From contig CAJMAX010000006.1 of assembly GCA_905211505.1 (NCBI GenBank), forward strand, positions 1 to 41,896: a DNA stretch of 41,896 nucleotides, in the 5' to 3' direction. The stretch is from an uncultured bacterium (GTDB taxonomy: Bacteria; Cyanobacteriota; Vampirovibrionia; Gastranaerophilales; Gastranaerophilaceae). Position 1 is the stretch's first letter, and every line of letters starts with the position of its first letter. The position numbers were made by a program, and so were the translations under genes. The notes under the pieces are model-generated. The model made no database searches. It had not been told where the DNA came from and worked only from the letters and a program-made list of their open reading frames with translations. Of this stretch, positions 16,798-25,632 are shown piece by piece.

Positions 16798-17778
16798 CTA
16801 GTTTTCAACAGGTAGATAAGACTGTGGATAATTATAATCTTCAATAAAACCTAAATTTTTATATAACCTTAAAGCCTGAAGATTATTTGTTTCAGTTGTT
16901 GTATTTATCTCTCTAATCGGACTGTTATACGTATCAATTTCTTTAAATATCACATCCATAGAATGTTTCAGCATAATTGTAGACAGACCTTTACCCTGAT
17001 GCTCAGGTTTTATACCAACAAGAGGAATGTTAACAATTGTACCACTTGTTACGTTCATGAAAGAAAAACCGACAGGTTCCCCTTTATACAACAAAACGCT
17101 GGTTGCACTAGGCAGGAATTCTGCATAAATATTTCTGACTATTTTGGTAATTATATCACGGGTTCCTTCTATTGACTTAAACCTAGGGTCAAACAAGGCA
17201 TCTGAACTATCATTAAATGCATTTTGTATAATTTTCACAGCATCTTCAAAATATTTTTCATTCCAGGCTACAACTTCATAATCTTCAGGTAGTTTAACTA
17301 CTCTTGCTCTTGAAAACAAATCTCTAGATGGTGTTCCCTGCATCATAAATCGAAGAACTTCAATACCTACAAATTTAAAACCCAGCCTTGCAATTACACT
17401 GATTAATGACTTTTGTTCTCCAAGCATCGGATAACATACAATTTTTTCTTTCCGTAAATTTTGAGTTACTTCCAGAAATTTTGTCAGCAAATCTTTTGCA
17501 TAGTCTGCAAAATTATCCTTGTTACGACTATGGATAATATTTAGTTCCACAGCCTCTGATATTGCTGTCGTATAAACTAAAAATGCAACAGCGTCGTCAT
17601 TCTCGTCAAACAAAACAATACATTTAATCAAATCCTTGTCTATAGATTCCAAAAAGCCGTCATAATCTAAAGGATCCAATTCAAAATGGTATTCTTCTTT
17701 AGCTCTTTTTCTGAAATCATCATACAGATTTTCAAACTTACCATAACTATTTGCTGTTAAAAATTTAGTATTATACAT
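16798..17778 (-). CDS. GNAT-family N-acetyltransferase, probably two GNAT domains
   Basis: A 326-residue acetyltransferase. The C-terminal half has the acetyl-CoA binding signature VGIKPEHQGKGLSTIMLKHS, followed by NTTTETNNLQALRLYKNLGF, the typical final GNAT strand and helix. The N-terminal half (VLFDENDDAVAFLVYTTAIS... LISVIARLGFKFVGIEVL) looks like a degenerate first GNAT domain. The longer frame is rejected because the ATG at 17778 has AAGGAG at the right distance and clears the end of ribBA by 10 bp. It follows ribE-ribBA closely and is probably in that operon. Substrate unknown. Confidence 0.85.
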   Translation of the reverse strand: MYNTKFLTANSYGKFENLYDDFRKRAKEEYHFELDPLDYDGFLESIDKDLIKCIVLFDENDDAVAFLVYTTAISEAVELNIIHSRNKDNFADYAKDLLTKFLEVTQNLRKEKIVCYPMLGEQKSLISVIARLGFKFVGIEVLRFMMQGTPSRDLFSRARVVKLPEDYEVVAWNEKYFEDAVKIIQNAFNDSSDALFDPRFKSIEGTRDIITKIVRNIYAEFLPSATSVLLYKGEPVGFSFMNVTSGTIVNIPLVGIKPEHQGKGLSTIMLKHSMDVIFKEIDTYNSPIREINTTTETNNLQALRLYKNLGFIEDYNYPQSYLPVEN

Positions 17779-17788
17779 TTGTAGCTCC

Positions 17789-19003
17789 TTATAAAGAGTG
17801 GTGCATTTTTTCTTTTTTAGTGTCCAAATATCTTTGATTGTATGGTGTAACTTCGGACGAAACTTTAATCGTATCATTCACATTCAACCCGTAACCTTGC
17901 AGCCCTACAATTTTTTTAGGATTATTAGTAATCAAATTAAAATTTGTATACCCAAGATCAACAAGAATTTGCGCCCCTGTACCATAATCCCTCAAATCAG
18001 ACTTAAAACCCAGCGACAGATTTGCTTGAATTGTATCCTGACCTTCTTCCTGCAGTTTATAAGCTTTAATCTTGTTACACAAACCTATACCTCTGCCTTC
18101 ATGGTCAGTCAAATATACAACTGCACCTTTTCCATAATCATTAATATACCTGAGGGCATTATGCAGTTGAGAGTTACAATCACATTTCAAACTATGGAAA
18201 ACATCACCGGTCAAACACATACTATGAACCCTGACAGCAGGGATTTTGTCAGAACCGTCATCTTTAACCAAGGCGACATGCTCGGTTCCATTAACCTGAT
18301 TTTTATATGCATAAAGCTTAAACTCGCCGTACGGCGTAGGAAGAGTTGTCTCAGCTTCTCTGGTAACAAGTTTTTCTGATTTCAAACGAAAAGCAATAAG
18401 TTCTGCAACAGAAATAAATTTCATTCCATGCTCATCTGCAAATTGCCTTAAGTAATCACGTCTTGCCATATGACCATCAGGGGCCATTAGCTCACACATA
18501 ACACCTGCAGGTCTGTGACCGCAAATTCTGGCAAGATCAACAACTGCTTCTGTGTGTCCTGTACGTTCAAGCACCCCGCCTTGTCGTGCCACACAAGGAA
18601 ACATATGCCCAGGACGTCTTAAGTCTGACGGTTGAGCATCACGAGCGGTCGCAACTTCTACAGTTTTAGCTCTATCATAAGCTGAGATACCAGTTGTAAC
18701 TCCGTACTTTTCAGCAGCATCAACACTTATCGTAAAAGCAGTTTTCATCCCCTCTGTGTTTTGCTCTACCATTTGCGGTAAATCAAGTTGTTTTGCAATT
18801 TCAGATGACATTGCAAGACATATCAAACCTTTAACTTCACTTGCAAGAAAATTAATTTTTTCAGGTGTGACCTTTTCTGCGGAGATAATAACATCTCCTT
18901 CATTTTCTCTATCTTCATCATCAGCCACTATAATTGGTTTTCCGGCTTTAAAATCTTCTATAGCATCTTCAATACTATCAAATCGAAACTTTTTATCTTC
19001 CAT
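17789..19003 (-). CDS. ribBA: Bifunctional DHBP synthase / GTP cyclohydrolase II
   Basis: A 404-residue fusion that makes the two precursors of riboflavin. The RibB domain (about 5-205) has DDEDRENEGD (28-37), RPGHMFP and RTGHTEA. The RibA domain (about 210-400) has zinc ligands Cys263, Cys274 and Cys276 (SMCLTGDVFHSLKCDC), HEGRGIGL (301-308), RDYGTGAQIL and TNNPKK. One oddity is that the residue before the first zinc cysteine is Met262, where the family usually has Glu (HSEC). The HEGRGIGL form, rather than RQEGRGIGL, resembles cyanobacterial and actinobacterial enzymes. The start overlaps the ribE stop by one base (TAATG), implying translational coupling. Confidence 0.96.
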   Translation of the reverse strand: MEDKKFRFDSIEDAIEDFKAGKPIIVADDEDRENEGDVIISAEKVTPEKINFLASEVKGLICLAMSSEIAKQLDLPQMVEQNTEGMKTAFTISVDAAEKYGVTTGISAYDRAKTVEVATARDAQPSDLRRPGHMFPCVARQGGVLERTGHTEAVVDLARICGHRPAGVMCELMAPDGHMARRDYLRQFADEHGMKFISVAELIAFRLKSEKLVTREAETTLPTPYGEFKLYAYKNQVNGTEHVALVKDDGSDKIPAVRVHSMCLTGDVFHSLKCDCNSQLHNALRYINDYGKGAVVYLTDHEGRGIGLCNKIKAYKLQEEGQDTIQANLSLGFKSDLRDYGTGAQILVDLGYTNFNLITNNPKKIVGLQGYGLNVNDTIKVSSEVTPYNQRYLDTKKEKMHHSL

Positions 19004-19644
19004 TATATAAATCCATTTTCTTGTAAAAAACTCATACTTAGACTATTGTTATTATCTTTCACTGATAATAATTTTTCAACATATTTACCTAAAATATCTG
19101 TCTCAATATTTACATAATCACCGATATTTAGCATATTTAAATTAGTATTTTCAAAAGTGTGAGGAATAACCGCAACCTTGAAAATATTCTCACAAATATC
19201 CGCAACTGTTAAACTAATGCCGTTAACAGTAATTGAACCTTTATAAACAACATATTTTGCCTGAGCTTCCGGAAGTTCAAATCTGAGATTATAAAAATCT
19301 GCAAACCTCTCTTTACTCAAAAATCTTGCACGACAGTCAATATGTCCGGAAACAATATGACCGCCTAAACGTGAATTTAACGTTAAAGCTCGTTCCAGAT
19401 TAACACAATCGCCTGATTTAAAATCTCCAAATGTTGTTACTGATAGGGTTTCATCACTAACCCTAGCTGTAAAAGTGTCAGAATCCATACTAACAACGGT
19501 TTGACAACAGCCGTTTACAGCAATACTGTCACCAACCGTAGTATCTTCTAATACAATTTTACACCCGATTTTGATTGTTGCTCCGTTACTATCTTTAAAA
19601 AAAGATTTAACAATTCCAATTTCTTCTACAATTCCTGTAAACAT
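19003..19644 (-). CDS. ribE: Riboflavin synthase alpha subunit
   Basis: Riboflavin synthase, 213 residues, which dismutates two 6,7-dimethyl-8-ribityllumazines to riboflavin. It starts with MFTGIVEEIG, the invariant N-terminus. The duplicated lumazine-binding halves are visible: DSIAVNGCCQTV... NLERAL...RLGGHIVSGHID, and the second SITVNGISLTVADI...VAVIPHTFENT. Length is normal. The ribosome-binding site is a weak GGGG. I see no FMN riboswitch in the short upstream region. ribH and ribD are not in the window. It is the first gene of the ribE-ribBA-GNAT unit. Confidence 0.96.
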   Translation of the reverse strand: MFTGIVEEIGIVKSFFKDSNGATIKIGCKIVLEDTTVGDSIAVNGCCQTVVSMDSDTFTARVSDETLSVTTFGDFKSGDCVNLERALTLNSRLGGHIVSGHIDCRARFLSKERFADFYNLRFELPEAQAKYVVYKGSITVNGISLTVADICENIFKVAVIPHTFENTNLNMLNIGDYVNIETDILGKYVEKLLSVKDNNNSLSMSFLQENGFI

Positions 19645-19700
19645 ACCCCAAGTCTAACATATTTTATTAGTTATTGAAACAAAAATGACGAAACATTTAC

Positions 19701-19724
19701 AATAAAAAACGGGGTTACCCCCCG
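19701..19724 (-). terminator. Terminator of the PBP gene
   Basis: On the minus strand a CGGGG/CCCCG stem (19724-19720 and 19714-19710) with a 5-nt loop is followed by TTTTTTATT. It lies 31 bp after the stop of the PBP1A gene and insulates it from ribE. Confidence 0.85.
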
Positions 19725-19754
19725 CCTTTTATTATAAAACTTATCAATTATAAG

Positions 19755-21929
19755 CTATCTTAAACTTTCAGGAACTGCCATCGGAATAGGTGCAGTATTT
19801 GAAGCAGGAGGAACCGGAGCTGAAGTATGCTGCTGTTTATAATTTTTCACAACATCAGCAGGTGTAGAATCTTTAGTTATATTATTCAAAGGTTTTTGGG
19901 TTACGGCTTGAGATGATGATTCCTTATCATCATTTTTACTTTCTTCTTTTTTATCTTCTCCCTGCTCTTCAGTAGGAGAACTTTCTTCCTCACCTATAAC
20001 TTTTGCTTTATTGCCAAATGTTGCGCCATAATTTTCCAAATCAATCTGCGGATAATCAAAATCACTATCACCAAAATCTTTTGTAGCAACAGTCATAACA
20101 TCTTTCCAAATTTTTGCAGGAACAGTACCTCCGGTTAAGCCTCCCATTTTGTTGTTGTTGTCATCCCCAACCCAGACACCAGTAACAATATCCGGAGTAT
20201 AACCTACAAAATACGCATCTCTATAGTCATCCGTTGTACCGGTTTTTCCTGCTGCAGGCTTACCAATATTTGCAGCACGCCCGGTACCCGACAAAATAAC
20301 AGTCTTTAACATAGCTGTCATTTCAGCCGCTGTTTTCAAGCTGAGTTGATGAGAAGATTTTGTTTTTGGAGCTCTATACAGAACTCTTCCTCTTGAATCC
20401 TCAATTCTTTCAATAGCATATGGCTGTACAACATATCCTCCGTTAGCAAAAGCTCCATATGCTCTTACAAACTCAAACAATTTAACACCATTTGAACCAA
20501 GCGAAATAGTATAATCATATTCCAACGGTGTCGTTATACCTAAAACTCGTGCAATTTGAATAACAGAACGAATTCCCACTTCCTGAATAACACGTGCAGC
20601 ACAAACATTTGATGAAATCATAAGAGCTTTATATATAGGAATTTTACCTCTATATTTATGCCCATAGTTATGAGGCGACCATTTTGCAATAGTTATAGGA
20701 CTATCATCCACAATATCATTAGGTGAAATACCTTTTTCCATCGCTGCAGCATAAACAAACGGTTTGAATGATGAGCCTGGAGGTCTTACTGCTTGCGTAA
20801 CTCTGTCATACTGGGATTCACCGTAATTTTTTCCACCAGCATACACTAGAATTCTTCCATCTACAGGGCTGTATGAAAAGACTGCTGACTGCTGGGACTT
20901 TTTAGTAAGTCCCCAAGCTTTCATATTTCTCAAAATCGATTCATTTGCTGCAACCTGAGCTTTTGAGTCAAGTGTCGTTACAACCTTATAACCGCCATGA
21001 ATAATATCAGTTTCCTCAAACCCCAGTTTTTCCATTTCATGCAAAACATAATCACTAAAATAAGGTGCTTTATTTGTAGTATACAATTGAGGTACAGAGC
21101 TCAATTTTATATCAGCTTGAATCGCTTTTTCATATTCATCCTGAGTAATATATTTCATAGTTAACATGCGTTTCAAAACCTGATTTCTTCTTTGTCTTGC
21201 TAGTTCTTTATTGTTGTATGGATTATATACAGACGGAGCCTGTGGCAACCCTGCTAACAAAGCAAGATCAGGAAGTGTAAGCTGATTTAATTTTTTATTA
21301 AAATATATCTGTGATGCAGCAGCAACACCATAAGCACCTGCACCAAGATATACATTGTTCAAATACATCTCAAGAATTTGATCTTTCGATATTGTTTTTT
21401 CAATTCTGGCAGCTACTTCAAGTTCTTTAATTTTTCTTGTAATAGTTCTTTCATTTGAAAGGAATAAAATTCTTGCCAGCTGTTGAGTCAATGTACTTGC
21501 GCCCTGAACAGCATGGCGAGCTATGACATTTTGAATTGAAGATCTGACAATCCCGAATATATCATACCCGCCGTGTCTATAAAAATTTTTATCCTCAGTT
21601 GCAATTAATGCCTCTTTCAATTCTTCCGGCACATCTTTTAAATCAACTTTGTTATAAGTATATGCAGTAAAGGTTTTTATAACCTCACCATCCTCAGAAT
21701 AAAACTTGGTAACAATATTAGGTTTAAAATCTTCCAGATTCTCAATCGGCGGAAGTGAAGATAAATAAAGATTCAAGGCAACAAAACCTGCAAGCATCAA
21801 AGCAGTGCAGGTTAGTATAAACATCTTCAAATTTGTAAAAAACTTATTTTCTGATTTTCTGTTATATTTTTCTCTTGCAGTGCCTTTAGCAGCTCTTTGC
21901 CTTTTATATCTTTCGTATGAACTTGACAT
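19755..21929 (-). CDS. Class A penicillin-binding protein (PBP1A family)
   Basis: A bifunctional peptidoglycan glycosyltransferase/transpeptidase of 724 residues. A cytoplasmic basic N-terminus is followed by one membrane anchor (about 33-58). The GT51 domain has ATEDKNFYRHGG with catalytic Glu112, then GASTLTQQLAR and KIKELEVAARIEKT. The transpeptidase domain has SxxK at Ser386-Lys389 (GSSFKP), SxN at 439-441 and KTGT at 562-565. Residues from about 640 form an acidic, Pro/Ser-rich disordered tail. All catalytic motifs are intact. A GGGAGAG site precedes the ATG. It is a single-gene unit with its own terminator. Confidence 0.96.
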   Translation of the reverse strand: MSSSYERYKRQRAAKGTAREKYNRKSENKFFTNLKMFILTCTALMLAGFVALNLYLSSLPPIENLEDFKPNIVTKFYSEDGEVIKTFTAYTYNKVDLKDVPEELKEALIATEDKNFYRHGGYDIFGIVRSSIQNVIARHAVQGASTLTQQLARILFLSNERTITRKIKELEVAARIEKTISKDQILEMYLNNVYLGAGAYGVAAASQIYFNKKLNQLTLPDLALLAGLPQAPSVYNPYNNKELARQRRNQVLKRMLTMKYITQDEYEKAIQADIKLSSVPQLYTTNKAPYFSDYVLHEMEKLGFEETDIIHGGYKVVTTLDSKAQVAANESILRNMKAWGLTKKSQQSAVFSYSPVDGRILVYAGGKNYGESQYDRVTQAVRPPGSSFKPFVYAAAMEKGISPNDIVDDSPITIAKWSPHNYGHKYRGKIPIYKALMISSNVCAARVIQEVGIRSVIQIARVLGITTPLEYDYTISLGSNGVKLFEFVRAYGAFANGGYVVQPYAIERIEDSRGRVLYRAPKTKSSHQLSLKTAAEMTAMLKTVILSGTGRAANIGKPAAGKTGTTDDYRDAYFVGYTPDIVTGVWVGDDNNNKMGGLTGGTVPAKIWKDVMTVATKDFGDSDFDYPQIDLENYGATFGNKAKVIGEEESSPTEEQGEDKKEESKNDDKESSSQAVTQKPLNNITKDSTPADVVKNYKQQHTSAPVPPASNTAPIPMAVPESLR

Positions 21930-22069
21930 ATGACTCTCCCATTGTAGCTTTTATATTATATCATTAAATATATTTAAGCAAATTGTTTACATTGCTATAG
22001 AACATGATTGAATTTTTAATTCTTTTCATATAAACTGAAAAAGGTTGAGAAAACTGGAGATATAAAAAT

Positions 22070-23443
22070 ATGTATAATGTAGCAATTATTGGTGCCGGCC
22101 CTGCAGGGATTTTTGCAGCTTTAGAAATTATGAAACTTAAACCGGAATGGAAAGTTGTATTAATAGAAAAGGGACAAAGAATTGAAAAAAGGAAATGTCC
22201 TATCCGTGAGGGTTCTCCAAAATGTGTAAACTGTAAACGCTGTGGCTTGTTATGCGGCTGGGGCGGAGCAGGAGCATTTTCTGACGGGAAATTAACATTA
22301 ACTCCGGATGTTGGTGGACACCTTGTTGACTACATGACAAGACAACAGGCTGAAAATTTAATTAGATATGCTGATGATTTATATTTAGAATACGGAGCAA
22401 CTGAAGAAGTTTTCGGTACAGACATGAAAGTGTTTGAAGAAATTGAACAACAAGCAGTACTTGCCGAGTTAAAACTCGTACACTCTCCTGTGAGACATTT
22501 GGGAACTGAAAGAAGCCTAGATGTATTAAAAAATATGCAGGATTATCTGGATGAGAGAATTACGATTTTAAACAATGTTTCTGCAAAATCGTTAATAGTT
22601 GAATGCGAACAAGTAAAAGGTATTGAACTGGATAACGGTGATGTTATATCTGCGGAATATACAATTATTGCTCCAGGTAGAGAAGGTGCAGACTGGTTAA
22701 CTCAAGAATTTGCAAAACATAAAATCGGTATGGTTAACAATGCTGTTGATGTGGGTGTTCGAGTTGAACTTCCTGCTCCTGTATTTGAACCTTTAACCTC
22801 AAAACTATATGAATCAAAATTGATATACCACTCTCCAACTTTCGGAGACGAAGTAAGAACATTCTGTATGAATCCAAACGGAGAGGTTGTTCAAGAAAAT
22901 TACAGCGGCATTGCAACTGTAAACGGCCACAGCTATGCAAACTACAAAACACCTAATACTAACTTTGCATTGCTCGTATCAGAAAAATTTACAGAACCGT
23001 TTAAAGAACCAATTCAATACGGCCAACATATTGCAAGACTTGCTAACATGCTGGGTGGCGGAATTCTTGTACAGAGGTTCGGAGATTTGTTAGACGGACG
23101 CCGTTCTACTCCGGAAAGAATCAAATCCAGCATAATTACACCAACACTAACTTGTGCAACTCCTGGGGATTTGAGTCTTGTTATCCCATACAGACAGATG
23201 ACAAGTATTATCGAAATGCTTCAGGCTCTTGATAAAATTGCTCCAGGTACAGCCTCAAGATATACTTTACTTTACGGTATTGAAGTTAAATTCTACTCTG
23301 CAAGAGTTAAATTAACGGATAAACTTGAAACTGAAGGGGTTAAAAACTTATTTACAATTGGCGACGGCGCAGGAGTAACAAGAGGATTACTTCAAGCTTC
23401 AGCTTCAGGCGTTTATGTAGCAAGAACAATATGCGAAAGATAA
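22070..23443 (+). CDS. FAD-dependent dehydrogenase/oxidoreductase (COG2509-like)
   Basis: A 457-residue flavoprotein. The N-terminal Rossmann motif GAGPAGIFAALE (8-19) binds FAD. It is followed by a cysteine-rich segment, KCPIREGSPKCVNCKRCGLL, then CGWGGAGAFSDGKL, typical of a family of uncharacterised FAD-dependent dehydrogenases. The end has LFTIGDGAGVTRGLLQASASG, the second FAD-binding stretch. In this family the cysteines may hold a metal or Fe-S centre, which is not shown. GGAG lies 10 nt before the ATG. A strong hairpin terminator follows the stop. Substrate unknown. Confidence 0.9.
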   Translation: MYNVAIIGAGPAGIFAALEIMKLKPEWKVVLIEKGQRIEKRKCPIREGSPKCVNCKRCGLLCGWGGAGAFSDGKLTLTPDVGGHLVDYMTRQQAENLIRYADDLYLEYGATEEVFGTDMKVFEEIEQQAVLAELKLVHSPVRHLGTERSLDVLKNMQDYLDERITILNNVSAKSLIVECEQVKGIELDNGDVISAEYTIIAPGREGADWLTQEFAKHKIGMVNNAVDVGVRVELPAPVFEPLTSKLYESKLIYHSPTFGDEVRTFCMNPNGEVVQENYSGIATVNGHSYANYKTPNTNFALLVSEKFTEPFKEPIQYGQHIARLANMLGGGILVQRFGDLLDGRRSTPERIKSSIITPTLTCATPGDLSLVIPYRQMTSIIEMLQALDKIAPGTASRYTLLYGIEVKFYSARVKLTDKLETEGVKNLFTIGDGAGVTRGLLQASASGVYVARTICER

Positions 23444-23475
23444 TAAGAATAAGAATAAAAATTATTTAAGATTAT

Positions 23476-23505
23476 AAAAAGACTGTATTTACAGTCTTTT
23501 TATTT
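23476..23505. terminator. Terminator after the FAD oxidoreductase
   Basis: AAAAAGACTGT (23476-23486), an ATTT loop and ACAGTCTTTTT (23491-23501) form a perfect 11 bp stem with A and T runs. This is a classic intrinsic terminator for the rightward gene. Confidence 0.9.
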
Positions 23506-23531
23506 GCATATTTTTAAAAATATTGTTAAAA

Positions 23532-23537
23532 TATAAA
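23532..23537 (+). promoter_or_regulatory. Candidate -10 box directly before the pilin gene
   Basis: TATAAA lies 5 nt before the pilin ATG, and no Shine-Dalgarno sequence is present. No clear -35 is seen. It fits the leaderless pattern of metF, spoIID and comM, but less strongly. Confidence 0.35.
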
Positions 23538-23542
23538 TAGCT

Positions 23543-24253
23543 ATGAAATTTGCACAAAAAAAACAACTGGGCTTTACTCTTGCAGAAGTATTAATAACTC
23601 TGGGAGTTATTGGTGTTCTTGCAGCAATAACCATTCCGGATTTAATGTCAAATTTTCTAAAAAAACAACTTGAAACACAAATTAAAGCAAACTATTCAAT
23701 CATACAACAGGCTATAAAATATGCCGACTATGATGGTGTTTCATATGACATGGCAATAAAAGACGGGAGTGATGCAAGTATAAAAGAATGGTTTGACAGC
23801 TTTTTAGGAACACATCTAAAAATTTCACAGTTTTGCGCCAACGGAAAAGCAGGTTGCTGGCATAAAAGAGGAATTGTTAAAAACCTATTAGGTGCCGCTC
23901 CTCGTTACGAAATGGATAACGGTATCGGTGGGGATATCGTAACATTTAAACTTACAAATGGAGCATATTTTAATGTAGATGGAAATACAGCTCAAGATAT
24001 GGCATCATTTGGTATAGATACGACATCCGATGGGTTAACATTCTACTTTGATGCTAATGGAGATAGAAAGCCAAATCGATTTGGAAAAGATATATTTATA
24101 ATGGTCTGGACAGATAAAGGGCTTGTTCCTGCTGGTTACAACCGCACTTCATCTGAAGTAAATACAAATTGTCTAACTGGCGACGGATATTTTTGTCTTC
24201 AAAAAATCATATCAAGCGGCTGGCAAATTCCTGATGCGGTATGGAGAAGATAA
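23543..24253 (+). CDS. Type IV pilin / type II secretion pseudopilin-like protein
   Basis: A 236-residue prepilin-like protein. The type III (prepilin) signal is KKQLG|FTLAEVLITLGVIG, with cleavage expected after Gly10, N-methylated Phe11 and the conserved Glu15. A hydrophobic helix runs to about residue 35 (VLAAITIPDLM). The globular part has two cysteine pairs (FCANGKAGC near 94-101 and CLTGDGYFC near the end) that may form disulfides. It is larger than a minimal pilin, and no other pilus assembly genes are nearby. Families with this N-terminus are abundant in Gastranaerophilales. It may be a minor pilin, an adhesin or a pseudopilin. It is convergent with the small Cys protein 12 bp away. 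Confidence 0.9.
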   Translation: MKFAQKKQLGFTLAEVLITLGVIGVLAAITIPDLMSNFLKKQLETQIKANYSIIQQAIKYADYDGVSYDMAIKDGSDASIKEWFDSFLGTHLKISQFCANGKAGCWHKRGIVKNLLGAAPRYEMDNGIGGDIVTFKLTNGAYFNVDGNTAQDMASFGIDTTSDGLTFYFDANGDRKPNRFGKDIFIMVWTDKGLVPAGYNRTSSEVNTNCLTGDGYFCLQKIISSGWQIPDAVWRR

Positions 24254-24264
24254 ATTTCAAAAAT

Positions 24265-24612
24265 TTATTTTCCAAGATTTCCAGTACCTGATCCATGCCC
24301 CGGCAGACATACTCCAAATTGACACGCTGAATTATATGGAGTATCCATTTCCTGATTTTCAGGGTTGTTATAAGAATCAGTATTTATGGTCTCAGGAATA
24401 AAATGAGGCGGAGCTTTAAACTCTCTGGAACTATTCCTGGTAGGATTAACCAATTGTTCCAAACGATTTGGCACAAGTTTATCTTTAATTGTAGGATTCT
24501 GTTCCTGAAACCCTACTGTACAACTGCCTAACTCTTCAACTTTACATGCACTATACACTATTGTACCTGACGCTATTAATGCCAATACTGACATAATTAT
24601 AATCTTTTTCAT
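24265..24612 (-). CDS. Small exported protein with two cysteine pairs
   Basis: A 115-residue unknown protein with a clear signal peptide (KKIIIMSVLALIASGTIVYS). Cleavage is likely after Ala22, leaving Cys23 at or near the mature N-terminus. The region is not a good lipobox because Tyr is at -3, but lipidation is possible. Cys23/Cys31 and Cys97/Cys102 form two spaced pairs. The middle is Pro/Asn-rich and low in structure, and the tail is Gly-rich. An AGGAGACAG site precedes the ATG, and the same string precedes the 40754 gene. No function is assigned. Confidence 0.75.
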   Translation of the reverse strand: MKKIIIMSVLALIASGTIVYSACKVEELGSCTVGFQEQNPTIKDKLVPNRLEQLVNPTRNSSREFKAPPHFIPETINTDSYNNPENQEMDTPYNSACQFGVCLPGHGSGTGNLGK

Positions 24613-24733
24613 AATTATACTGTCTCCTGTTTTATATACATGTCTAATATAAAAAACATTCTATAAAGTTTCATTGGAGAAAAGTATAATATTTATACTC
24701 CGAAAATCTAAACAATATAAAAATCAAACAAAA

Positions 24734-25171
24734 CTAAAACCATTTTCTGATAATTTTCCTATCCTGATGTTTTTGAACAGAAGATAAAACTTCTTTAAAA
24801 GGAACTATTGGCTCCATTTTGTATCCACAATATTCAGATAAAGTTCCCCCCATAGAAAACAACTCTTCTTGTGGATATCTTCTACATATTCCTGGACGCC
24901 AGAAGTGAATTTTGCAACGCTTAGTTTTCCTATCCAAATTTTTACATTCAAAAATCAAGCCTAATTCATCCTTGCCTATAATCTCTAAATCGGCATAGAA
25001 TTTATGCAAATACTGCAATCTTTTGAACTCTTTTTCATCTTTGAGAACATGTTTAAAATGTTTCACATAAATATGAGTACAACATTGCCCGCAGCCTTTA
25101 CATTTACCTGTGCGCCAGTAGTGTTTTTTCAAAATTTTTGAGTGAATAAATTTTTTCAGTTTCAACCACAT
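24734..25171 (-). CDS. YkgJ-type cysteine-cluster protein (short)
   Basis: A 145-residue protein with CKGCGQCC (24-31) and FECKNLDRKTKRCKIHFWRP followed by GICRRYP (about 75-100), the two halves of the YkgJ-type metal-binding Cys cluster. It ends in basic residues. It shares the domain with the 8362 gene but little else. No good Shine-Dalgarno sequence precedes the ATG at 25171. The next gene upstream is divergent (fliA), across a 460 bp spacer. Reaction unknown. Confidence 0.85.
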   Translation of the reverse strand: MWLKLKKFIHSKILKKHYWRTGKCKGCGQCCTHIYVKHFKHVLKDEKEFKRLQYLHKFYADLEIIGKDELGLIFECKNLDRKTKRCKIHFWRPGICRRYPQEELFSMGGTLSEYCGYKMEPIVPFKEVLSSVQKHQDRKIIRKWF

Positions 25172-25348
25172 ATAAATATGATAGTATTAAAACCTTTAAG
25201 ATGACATTAAGAATTGTAAATATATAAAATAAAACAAGCAAATAAAAATCTTGAGAGGAATTTATCCAGATGTAGAAGAAAATAAATATAACCTATATAC
25301 AGTTTTAAACTGACATAATACTATAACATAACCAAAATAACCAACCTT

Positions 25349-25373
25349 GACCTCTAAATGAGGTCTTTTTTTT
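25349..25373 (+). terminator. Orphan intrinsic terminator
   Basis: GACCTC (25349-25354), TAAAT loop and GAGGTC (25360-25365) are followed by eight T residues. The orientation is rightward, but no coding gene lies upstream on that strand within the spacer. It implies a small RNA or an attenuated leader. Confidence 0.75.
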
Positions 25374-25439
25374 GTGCTACGCGCATAGATTCTCCACCAA
25401 TTATTTTGCTACGATTTCAACACTCCAGCTCTGCAGTAC

Positions 25440-25490
25440 AGAATGACAATAATGGCACTCCGAACTTGGTTTGGAATCTATTATTCTATT
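25440..25490. repeat. Possible degenerate dispersed repeat
   Basis: The string ending in ACAGAATGACA, and the nearby imperfect palindrome CTCCGAACTTGGTTTGGAAT, look like a worn copy of a mobile intergenic palindrome. Only one copy is in the window, so the call rests on its resemblance and on its base composition. Confidence 0.3.
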
Positions 25491-25632
25491 TATCATGCTT
25501 TATTTTACTTATTCCATTACATGTATTAGAAAAACTTTAACCTTTATGACACCTTTTCATCTTTTTAAATGATGTTTAAAAAACCAGATATTATAGAATA
25601 GAAATGTAAGAGAAATAGAATTGGGTAGGTTG

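Larger units (their letters stand above)
25172..25632. other. Long gene-free spacer with an orphan terminator and a decayed repeat
   Basis: About 460 bp between divergent genes without a convincing ORF. It contains a small CAGTTT-T-AAACTG palindrome near 25300, a rightward intrinsic terminator at 25349-25373 with no gene before it, and a less AT-rich stretch at about 25373-25480. That stretch includes GTACAGAATGACA and an imperfect CTCCGAAC-TTGG-TTTGGAAT hairpin, reminiscent of dispersed intergenic palindromic repeats. A short untranslated RNA ending at the terminator, or the leader of the fliA-like gene with an attenuator, are the main options. Confidence 0.5.

Noticed and set aside
17798..18379. 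193-codon open frame on the plus strand inside ribBA
   Set aside because: Wholly antisense to a strongly recognised gene, with composition typical of a shadow frame.
19645..19755. FMN riboswitch before ribE
   Set aside because: The spacer is only ~110 bp and is taken up by the PBP terminator; none of the conserved FMN-box sequence is visible.
25358..25540. 60-codon frame in the 25.2-25.6 kb spacer
   Set aside because: Begins inside the terminator hairpin, has no ribosome-binding site, and crosses the repeat-like segment.
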